Positions 1 through 6,169 of a stretch of 40,410 nt of DNA are shown here, in pieces. The DNA comes from JAWXBT01 sp964523015 (GTDB taxonomy: Bacteria > Bdellovibrionota_C > UBA2361 > J135), in contig CAZFXN010000022.1 in the NCBI GenBank assembly GCA_964523015.1, positions 1 through 40,410 of the forward strand. The letters run 5' to 3'. Below the pieces are notes generated by a model. It did no database searches. It was given only the letters and a program-made list of their open reading frames with translations, and was not told the origin of the DNA. The stretch's first letter is position 1; the number at the start of each line of letters is the position of its first letter. Both the position numbers and the translations under genes were made by a program.

Positions 1-126
1 TGTATTAACTGACCCCTCACATTAGTGTCTCAATCTTTATGACAACTGCTATATTAGCTTAAGTAGGGTTCAAGTAGATCCGATTAATATACTGATATTA
101 CTTTTTATTCTGAACTTGAGATTTAT

Positions 127-765
127 ATGTCTAGGGTAGGTTTTACTACAAGAACTTTGGCTTCTTTACTTGATGCTGTCTTGATAACCATTCTGGGAGG
201 TGCGGCATGCTTTCTTCTCATAAGATACGGCCAAAATATCATAGAAGCTATTCATAGCGATCCCAAAAAAAATCTTGTAATCATTATACAGAGTTCCTGG
301 ATACTTGTGTCAACTCTCTACATTTTCCTTGAAGTTATATTTAATGCATCTCCAGGTAAGATGATCTTTGGGCTATACATCGGCAACATAAATGGGGATC
401 CGACTTCCTTTTTACATCGAATTTGGAGAATACTCTGCAAATATCCTATCATGATAACAGGCTTCATTTTTATTTTGGGATTTGTATGTTTACCGGTATC
501 AACAAAGCTAGGGGCTTCAATTTTTTTATTCTCTCTTAGTACTTTGCCAATAGTCGGGATCGCTAGTACTATAATTTCACTTGGCTATTTTATGGCACTT
601 TCCTATTCACGAGAGACATTGCATGATCGACTGTCCAATACTGGCATATTTTATGGGCCTATTCCTGATAACTCTCGGCCGACAACTAAACAGTTCCAAA
701 AAAGTAGGGCCACAAATCAACCGACGGCCAACTGCGAAGCAGCGAATAAATTACTATTTAAATAA
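127..765 (+). CDS. RDD family integral membrane protein
   Basis: A 212-residue membrane protein. It shows the features that name the RDD family: an Arg/Asp-bearing first helix (RTLASLLDAVLI), a conserved GKMIFGLYI segment near residues 77-85 and a late LHDRLSNT motif near residues 165-172. Four to five hydrophobic segments are visible, and a polar tail of about 35 residues follows. RDD proteins are small inner-membrane proteins of mostly unknown function; some are linked to ion exchange. It stands alone ahead of dxs, from which it is separated by about 245 bases with a hairpin. The ATG is preceded by a weak, A/T-rich ribosome-binding region. Family assignment is firm; a specific role cannot be read from the sequence. 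Confidence 0.8.
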   Translation: MSRVGFTTRTLASLLDAVLITILGGAACFLLIRYGQNIIEAIHSDPKKNLVIIIQSSWILVSTLYIFLEVIFNASPGKMIFGLYIGNINGDPTSFLHRIWRILCKYPIMITGFIFILGFVCLPVSTKLGASIFLFSLSTLPIVGIASTIISLGYFMALSYSRETLHDRLSNTGIFYGPIPDNSRPTTKQFQKSRATNQPTANCEAANKLLFK

Positions 766-820
766 TTCAATGAACATTCTTATTGAATAATTTCATGGAA
801 TGTTCTTTGTTAGGTAATTA

Positions 821-852
821 CATCAGTTTCACTGATGATTTATTCTTCTTGT
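821..852 (+). terminator. Probable rho-independent terminator after the RDD gene
   Basis: A perfect 7-bp hairpin, CATCAGT / ACTGATG with loop TTC (821-837), is followed by a T-rich tail. A second, looser inverted repeat lies just upstream (GAACATTC at 772-779 and GAATGTTC at 798-805). The stem has only three G-C pairs, so termination strength is uncertain. I see no gene in the remainder of 766-1010 apart from the dxs promoter. Confidence 0.45.
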
Positions 853-938
853 AATAGGAATACTACTCTTTTTGCCCAGGTAACTTAACGTTTTTAGTAT
901 TATTTACCGACCATCCACACCCTACTAGCCCTGCCCGA

Positions 939-967
939 TTGATTGCACCCTAAATGAACTGTATACT
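939..967 (+). promoter_or_regulatory. Probable sigma70-type promoter for dxs
   Basis: A -35 element TTGATT (939-944) and a -10 element TATACT (962-967) are separated by exactly 17 bp. They match the consensus at 4/6 and 5/6 positions. Transcription would start near 974, giving a leader of about 37 nt before the dxs ATG at 1011. This is sequence matching only. Confidence 0.5.
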
Positions 968-1010
968 CCCTTGGTCTAATTACTAGAAATGACTTTTTTA
1001 TACGGGCGAC

Positions 1011-2927
1011 ATGGCAAACCTGATCGATAAAATTAAATTACCTGAAGGCCTTCGCTCTTTAAGTCTTGATGAGCTGGTCCAAGTTTCTAAAGAACTAAGA
1101 GATGAACTTATTAATTCAGTGGCAGAATCAGGTGGTCATTTCGCTTCCAGTCTTGGAGCTGTTGAATTAACCGTCGCACTTCATCATGTTTTTAATACCC
1201 CTTCAGATAAACTTATCTGGGATGTTGGACACCAAGCTTACATTCATAAGATGGTGACAGGCAGAAAAGATCACCTTGGGACAATTCGAAAAAAGAATGG
1301 CCTCTCAGGATTTCTTCGTCGTGAGGAGAGTGAGCATGACGCATTTGGTGCAGGGCATGCTGGTACTAGTATCTCTGCTGCTCTTGGAATGGCTGAGGCC
1401 TTTGCGAAACAAGGTTCAAAAAATAAAGTGGTCGCAATAATTGGTGATGGTTCCATCTCTGCTGGAATGGCCATTGAAGCTCTTAATCATACTGGTGCAC
1501 TTAAGCGACAGTTGATCGTTGTTCTTAATGATAACGACATGTCTATCTCACCGAACGTTGGTGCTCTTAACAGACTTTTCTCTATGGCAGTCACTTCGAA
1601 ATTTCCAACACTCGCTAGACAGAGTTTTAAAGATCTTCATAAAAAAGGATACGTACCAGATATTGTTTATCAAGCAATCGATCGGGCTGAAGAAGCAGCG
1701 GTAGGATTTTTTGCTGGTGGCCCTGCCGGATGGTTTGAATCATTTGGATTTCGATATATAGGCCCAATTGATGGGCATAACCTTAGCGATCTAGTCACTG
1801 CACTTGAGCATGCTAAAAATCAGGATGGCCCTGTATTAATTCATGCTCGTACGGCAAAAGGAAAAGGTTTTGAGCCAGCAGAGCAAGATCCTCTAAAATG
1901 GCATGGGGTTAATCCGTTTGATAGAAAAACTGCAACCTTTATCGCTCCAGTCCAGCCGATCACAAAGAAACTTCCATCATACAGTGAAGTATTTGCTGAT
2001 GCGTTGGCTGACATTGCTGATAAAGATCCAAAAGTAGTTGCCATTACTGCAGCTATGCCTACTGGCACTGGACTTGATCGTTTTGAGGCGCGACATAAAG
2101 ATAAATTTTATGATGTTGCGATCTGCGAGCAACATGGTGTCACTTTTGCAGCTGGCCTAGCTTGTGAAGGTTTCCGTCCAGTCTGTGCAATATATTCAAC
2201 CTTTCTTCAACGGGCCTATGATCAAGTAGTCCATGATGTCTGTATTCAAAATCTACCTGTAACATTTGCCATGGATCGAGGTGGGGTTGTCGGCAATGAT
2301 GGCCACACTCATCAGGGCGTATTTGATATCGCTTATCTTCGATGCCTCCCCAACATGGTTATTATGTCTCCAAAAGATGAGAATGAGCTACGTCACATGA
2401 TGTACACAGCTTCAAAACACAATGGCCCAATCGCTGTAAGATATCCTAGAGGAAATGCTATCGGTGTTAAAATTGATCCTGAATTTAAAGAGCTAGAGAT
2501 CGGAAAGGCTGAAATAGTAAGACAGGGAGAGGATGCTTTGATTGTGGCCTTTGGCCCATTTGTAAACGATGCGGTGAAATTGGCTGAAGATTTAGACTCT
2601 GAGCACAACATTAAAGTCACTGTGGTAAATGCTCGTTTTGCAAAACCATTAGATACAGATCTTTTGTCAAACCTTTTGCCTAAATATCAAACTATTTGCA
2701 CCTGGGAAGATCATGCCTTAGCCGGGGGCTTTGGTAGTGCAATTGTTGAATTTGCTAATGATGCAGCTCTTGATCTTAAGTGCGCCATAAAGAGATTCGG
2801 CGTTGGAGATTATTTTGTCGATCATGCCTCTCAAAAAGAGCAGTATGAAATGTGTGAGTATGATCCTAAGAATGTAAGCAATTTTATTATCCAGCAACGT
2901 AGACCAAAGCTTAAAGCTGTTGGGTAG
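1011..2927 (+). CDS. dxs: 1-deoxy-D-xylulose-5-phosphate synthase
   Basis: A 638-residue cytoplasmic thiamine-diphosphate enzyme that condenses pyruvate with glyceraldehyde 3-phosphate, the first step of the MEP isoprenoid pathway; its product also feeds thiamine and pyridoxal synthesis. Visible signatures are LIWDVGHQAYIHK, GAGHAGTSIS, the diphosphate/Mg motif GDGSIS (Gly145-Asp146-Gly147) with LNDN (Asn173-Asn175), and the catalytic Glu373 in CEQHGVTFAAGLA. The transketolase C-terminal domain ends with ALAGGFGSAIVE. Length matches the family. The ATG follows a weak GGGCGAC stretch and a good promoter at 939-967. It is convergent with panC, only 40 nt away. No unusual features were seen. Confidence 0.97.
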   Translation: MANLIDKIKLPEGLRSLSLDELVQVSKELRDELINSVAESGGHFASSLGAVELTVALHHVFNTPSDKLIWDVGHQAYIHKMVTGRKDHLGTIRKKNGLSGFLRREESEHDAFGAGHAGTSISAALGMAEAFAKQGSKNKVVAIIGDGSISAGMAIEALNHTGALKRQLIVVLNDNDMSISPNVGALNRLFSMAVTSKFPTLARQSFKDLHKKGYVPDIVYQAIDRAEEAAVGFFAGGPAGWFESFGFRYIGPIDGHNLSDLVTALEHAKNQDGPVLIHARTAKGKGFEPAEQDPLKWHGVNPFDRKTATFIAPVQPITKKLPSYSEVFADALADIADKDPKVVAITAAMPTGTGLDRFEARHKDKFYDVAICEQHGVTFAAGLACEGFRPVCAIYSTFLQRAYDQVVHDVCIQNLPVTFAMDRGGVVGNDGHTHQGVFDIAYLRCLPNMVIMSPKDENELRHMMYTASKHNGPIAVRYPRGNAIGVKIDPEFKELEIGKAEIVRQGEDALIVAFGPFVNDAVKLAEDLDSEHNIKVTVVNARFAKPLDTDLLSNLLPKYQTICTWEDHALAGGFGSAIVEFANDAALDLKCAIKRFGVGDYFVDHASQKEQYEMCEYDPKNVSNFIIQQRRPKLKAVG

Positions 2928-2967
2928 CTCCTAAAAACTGACTGACAAAAAGTTTTATAATGCAGTA

Positions 2968-3813
2968 TTACAATACCGCGCAATTATCAAGCAATCGCAC
3001 CTTATCTAACATTCCAGCAAAAATGATCCTAGTATTCATATCTACCGTTTTTACTTCTCGTAAGTCTTTCTGATCTACAAAGCTTAGATAATCAGTCTTA
3101 ATCTCAGGAAATTTCTCAAAATGAGTAGTTAATAAGCTTTTTAATTTTCCTACCTCTCTCTCCCCTTTCTTTACAGACTCAATGGCTAATCTAAATGATC
3201 TATAAATTTCTGGTGCAATTTTTCTGGCTTCCGGGTTTAATCTTACATTCCTTGAGCTCATTGCTAAACCATCACTCTCCCTGACTGTTGGTCCACGCAC
3301 TATTTTAATATTAGATTTTAATTCCTCTACCATCGTCTCGATAATTCTTAGCTGCTGGAAATCCTTTTCCCCAAAAACTGCTAGGTGTGGCTCTACTAAG
3401 TTAAATAAAATTGTAACAACAGTACTAACACCGTTAAAGTGTCCTGGCCTTGAAGCACCTTCATATTGCAAAGGCAGGTCACTTAATGAAACCCATGACT
3501 GAAAAGGTTTTGAGTAGATCATCTCAGGTGTTGGTACAAATACTGCATCAACCCCAACTCCTTTAAGAAGTGAGAAATCCCGAGGGAGATCAACTGGATA
3601 TTTTTTTAGATCTTCAGGATCGTTAAACTGTGTGGGATTTACAAAGATCGACACTATGGTTTTTGATGCCTCATTTTTTGCTAGCTTTATCAAACTAGTA
3701 TGCCCTTCGTGCAGGTAACCCATGGTTGGGACAAAACCTATTATTTCCCTATTTTCTTTACGCCAACCTAGGATTAGCTCTTTAAGTGCAGAGATCTCAT
3801 TAACAATAATCAT
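2968..3813 (-). CDS. panC: Pantothenate synthetase (pantoate--beta-alanine ligase)
   Basis: A 281-residue cytoplasmic ligase joining pantoate and beta-alanine with ATP, the last step of vitamin B5 synthesis. It has the nucleotidyl-transferase HIGH-type motif MGYLHEGH (residues 31-38), IFVNPTQFNDPEDL, the pantoate/ATP region FGEKDFQQL and the KMSKS-like loop MSSRNVRL. Length is typical. No panB or panD is adjacent, so the gene stands alone. It is divergent from the BamD-like gene, with about 80 nt between the start codons that must hold promoters for both, and convergent with dxs. Confidence 0.96.
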   Translation of the reverse strand: MIIVNEISALKELILGWRKENREIIGFVPTMGYLHEGHTSLIKLAKNEASKTIVSIFVNPTQFNDPEDLKKYPVDLPRDFSLLKGVGVDAVFVPTPEMIYSKPFQSWVSLSDLPLQYEGASRPGHFNGVSTVVTILFNLVEPHLAVFGEKDFQQLRIIETMVEELKSNIKIVRGPTVRESDGLAMSSRNVRLNPEARKIAPEIYRSFRLAIESVKKGEREVGKLKSLLTTHFEKFPEIKTDYLSFVDQKDLREVKTVDMNTRIIFAGMLDKVRLLDNCAVL

Positions 3814-3896
3814 TAGTTAGCCTATTAAACGGTAATTACTGAGGTTTATTAATACTATCTAAGGACTCTTTCAAGCTCAACCCTTGTGTAGCACCT

Positions 3897-5030
3897 ATGG
3901 ATAGAGTAAAAAATTTCCTTATGCAGCTTATAAGCAACAATTATAGACGCTTCCTCATTATATCAATCATCACGACCTTGAGTATCCTATCATCTGGTTG
4001 CTCCTCCTCTGATAAACAGCCAGAGGTAACTCCTGTTGAACTTGGAACCGCGACGTCAATTGACACTCCTGAAGCAGAGTTGCTTAGAGATGCTCAGAGA
4101 TTTTACAACTCTAAACTTTTTACAAACGCGCGTGAAACATTTGAAAAAATTAAGGATGGCTACCCCTTTGGACCTTATGTTGAGTATTCTGAAATTAAAA
4201 TAGCTGACTGCTATTTCTATGGGTATGATTACCCTACTGCTTCCCTGCTATATTCTGAGTTCGCTAAACAGCGTCCAGCGTCACCGAATCTACCTTACGC
4301 ATTGGTGCAGATGGGAAGAAGTTATGAATTACAATACGGTGGGCTTGGTCGAGACACAGAGCCATTAAACAAATCAATTGAAGCTTATAAAAATCTTCTA
4401 ACTAAAGCTCCAACCTCTGTATATAGCGATGCTGCGCGTTCTTATTTAAAAAATGCTCAAAAGAAAATTATCGCCTCAGAAAAGAGGATAATTAAATTTT
4501 ACAAAAAAAAGGATCAGAAAAAAGCTGTTACTGCGCGTGTAACCAATCTAAAAGAGATGAAAGAATCAATTTCTGCAGAGGACGCTAAAATAGATAGTAT
4601 CAAATTATCAGCTCGCCCGACTGTAGAAGTTCCTAAACTTTTCGAAGGCCCCTATGACGCAAGTCATCCTGCTGGTGGAGTTGCAAAAGCTAGTCTTGCT
4701 CGTGATAAGCAAGAAAATGAAGTTGAAATTAAATCAAGGTACAGGATCTTAAAGGTTACCTGTCAGTCTGAGAAAGATCAGATCTTTCTATATTTGAATA
4801 ACGCGCTTTCTGCATCTGATCTATCTTCAGCTGAAGGTAGTCTTAATTCAAAAGCCGAAGTGGTATCGCTAAAGTTGCCTGAGACCAGCTCACAAAAACT
4901 AAATCTAAACTGCATGACTGATTCGGATCTAACGATCACACAGACTGGGGAAATCAGTCTTAAAACAACAAAGACTGCCACCATTATTCCTCTTAGCAAT
5001 CCAAGCCGTCTCTTGATTGCTCTTGAATAA
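3897..5030 (+). CDS. BamD-like outer-membrane lipoprotein with extra C-terminal domain
   Basis: A 377-residue protein. A signal sequence with a hydrophobic core at residues 19-31 ends in LSSGC, making Cys35 the likely lipidated residue; Ser at +2 suits the outer membrane. The lipobox is not ideal because Ser rather than Leu sits at -3. Residues about 60-195 form TPR-like helical repeats in the BamD/ComL style (AQRFYNSKLFTNARETFEKI, ADCYFYGYDYPTASLLYSEF). BamD is part of the machine that inserts beta-barrel proteins. Residues about 275-377 form a predicted beta-rich region ending SNPSRLLIALE, reminiscent of an AMIN domain; ordinary BamD lacks this. It lies directly upstream of the T2SS operon but is separated from it by a promoter. 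It could instead be a YfgL/Tol-type TPR lipoprotein; BamD-like is the best fit. Confidence 0.7.
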   Translation: MDRVKNFLMQLISNNYRRFLIISIITTLSILSSGCSSSDKQPEVTPVELGTATSIDTPEAELLRDAQRFYNSKLFTNARETFEKIKDGYPFGPYVEYSEIKIADCYFYGYDYPTASLLYSEFAKQRPASPNLPYALVQMGRSYELQYGGLGRDTEPLNKSIEAYKNLLTKAPTSVYSDAARSYLKNAQKKIIASEKRIIKFYKKKDQKKAVTARVTNLKEMKESISAEDAKIDSIKLSARPTVEVPKLFEGPYDASHPAGGVAKASLARDKQENEVEIKSRYRILKVTCQSEKDQIFLYLNNALSASDLSSAEGSLNSKAEVVSLKLPETSSQKLNLNCMTDSDLTITQTGEISLKTTKTATIIPLSNPSRLLIALE

Positions 5031-5097
5031 GGTAACACTACGGATCCTTCTAATTTTTGTCCTTCTTCGTACTAAGTAATTGAATACCTAACTGGAA

Positions 5098-5126
5098 TTG
5101 CGCTCCCTGAACCAATGTTTTATAAT
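5098..5126 (+). promoter_or_regulatory. Probable promoter of the T2SS operon
   Basis: A perfect -10 element TATAAT (5121-5126) lies 17 bp after TTGCGC (5098-5103). The -35 matches consensus at only 3/6 positions. It sits in the 213-nt gap between the BamD-like gene and gspC and would give a leader of about 110 nt. It is the only good promoter match I found ahead of the gsp genes. Confidence 0.5.
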
Positions 5127-5212
5127 TAGAAGGGCTATTTAGATACCTAAAAATCTTCTATGATGACCCATCTAAAGTTGATAAGTATTTAAACTTTTCG
5201 TTTGTGTAATTC

Positions 5213-5254
5213 ATTTTGGTAGCGATATTTTGGTAGAAATATTTTGGTAGAGAA
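5213..5254 (+). repeat. Three 14-bp tandem repeats overlapping the gspC start codon
   Basis: The 10-base core attttggtag occurs at 5213-5222, 5227-5236 and 5241-5250, an exact 14-nt period. The last copy contains the TTG start of gspC. Because 14 is not a multiple of three, gain or loss of a unit would move upstream sequences relative to the start without changing the coding frame of gspC. Confidence 0.8.
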
Positions 5255-6134
5255 GTTAAAAAGCCTAGATCTAAGTGCTCTATTCGATCCTGAGTTTATC
5301 TCAAAATGTGTAAACATTGCTCGAGTTTTATTGGTTATTGGCTCAATAGTTGTTGCCGCCCTTGTTATCCGAATACTAATCCAATCTCAACTCTCCTCTT
5401 TACTGGATCAGGCATTAATTGAAACAGAAACTGTAGCAACGGAGCAGGTATCTCCAAATCAAAAACAGAAAAACTACAATGAAATTGTAAGTAAAAACAT
5501 CTTTGGAGCGATTGCAGTAGCATCAGCCACTGTTATCAATACAACTCCTGTTGAAAAGCCTGTCTCAAAGCTTCCACTAAGCTTAGTTGGGGTTTATCTC
5601 GCTGATGGTCAGTCCTCATATGCGATCATTGAAAATTCTAAATCAAAGGAACAGGACGTATTCATGAAAGGTGAAAAAATCTTTGATGAGGCTAACCTAG
5701 TGAAAATATTTGGGGATCGAGTTGAAATTAGCAGGTCTGGCGAGATCGAAACTCTGCTCCTTGAGGATCTTGCTGGTGGAGCACCTGGACCTGGTGGAGT
5801 CGCCTCGACTGGTGAGAACGAATTTGTGATAGATTCAGGTGAGTTAGATAAAGCTCTAGAAAATCTACCGCTTCTACTGCAACAAGCAAGAGCTGTCCCG
5901 TACTTCAAAAATGGCCAATCTGTTGGACTCAGACTCTTTGCAATTCGTCCTGATAGCCTTTACACAAAGATCGGTCTTCGTAACGGTGACATACTTATGA
6001 GCATTAATGGCAAGAGCTTAGCAGACCTCTCTGAAGCTATAAAGCTGTTTGAAACCATGAAGCAGGAGAGATCTTTTACTCTAGTACTTGAAAGAAATAG
6101 AGAAACAAGCGAATTTAAGTACGATGTCCGTTAG
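5244..6134 (+). CDS. gspC: Type II secretion inner-membrane protein GspC with PDZ domain
   Basis: A 296-residue bitopic protein linking the inner-membrane platform to the secretin. One membrane helix lies at about residues 26-47. A periplasmic homology region follows (SKNIFGA, then LSLVGVYLADGQ and SKEQDVFMKGEKIF). A Gly-rich linker leads to a C-terminal PDZ domain (VGLRLFAIRPDSL, IGLRNGDILMSINGK). The only in-frame starts are non-ATG, because a stop lies at 5220-5222 and no ATG occurs until well inside the protein; TTG at 5244 is chosen because it retains the cytoplasmic N-terminus. The ribosome-binding site is poor. The start lies inside a 14-bp tandem repeat. Confidence 0.9.
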   Translation: MVEKLKSLDLSALFDPEFISKCVNIARVLLVIGSIVVAALVIRILIQSQLSSLLDQALIETETVATEQVSPNQKQKNYNEIVSKNIFGAIAVASATVINTTPVEKPVSKLPLSLVGVYLADGQSSYAIIENSKSKEQDVFMKGEKIFDEANLVKIFGDRVEISRSGEIETLLLEDLAGGAPGPGGVASTGENEFVIDSGELDKALENLPLLLQQARAVPYFKNGQSVGLRLFAIRPDSLYTKIGLRNGDILMSINGKSLADLSEAIKLFETMKQERSFTLVLERNRETSEFKYDVR

Positions 6135-6169
6135 TTTAAGAAACTTATACTAAGCCCTTGAGCTGTTTG

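Noticed and set aside
581..790. Overlapping 69-residue ORF at the end of the RDD gene
   Set aside because: Out-of-frame shadow of the conserved RDD C-terminus.
5609..5908. Minus-strand ORF inside gspC
   Set aside because: Low-complexity translation opposite a well-supported gene; no family match.
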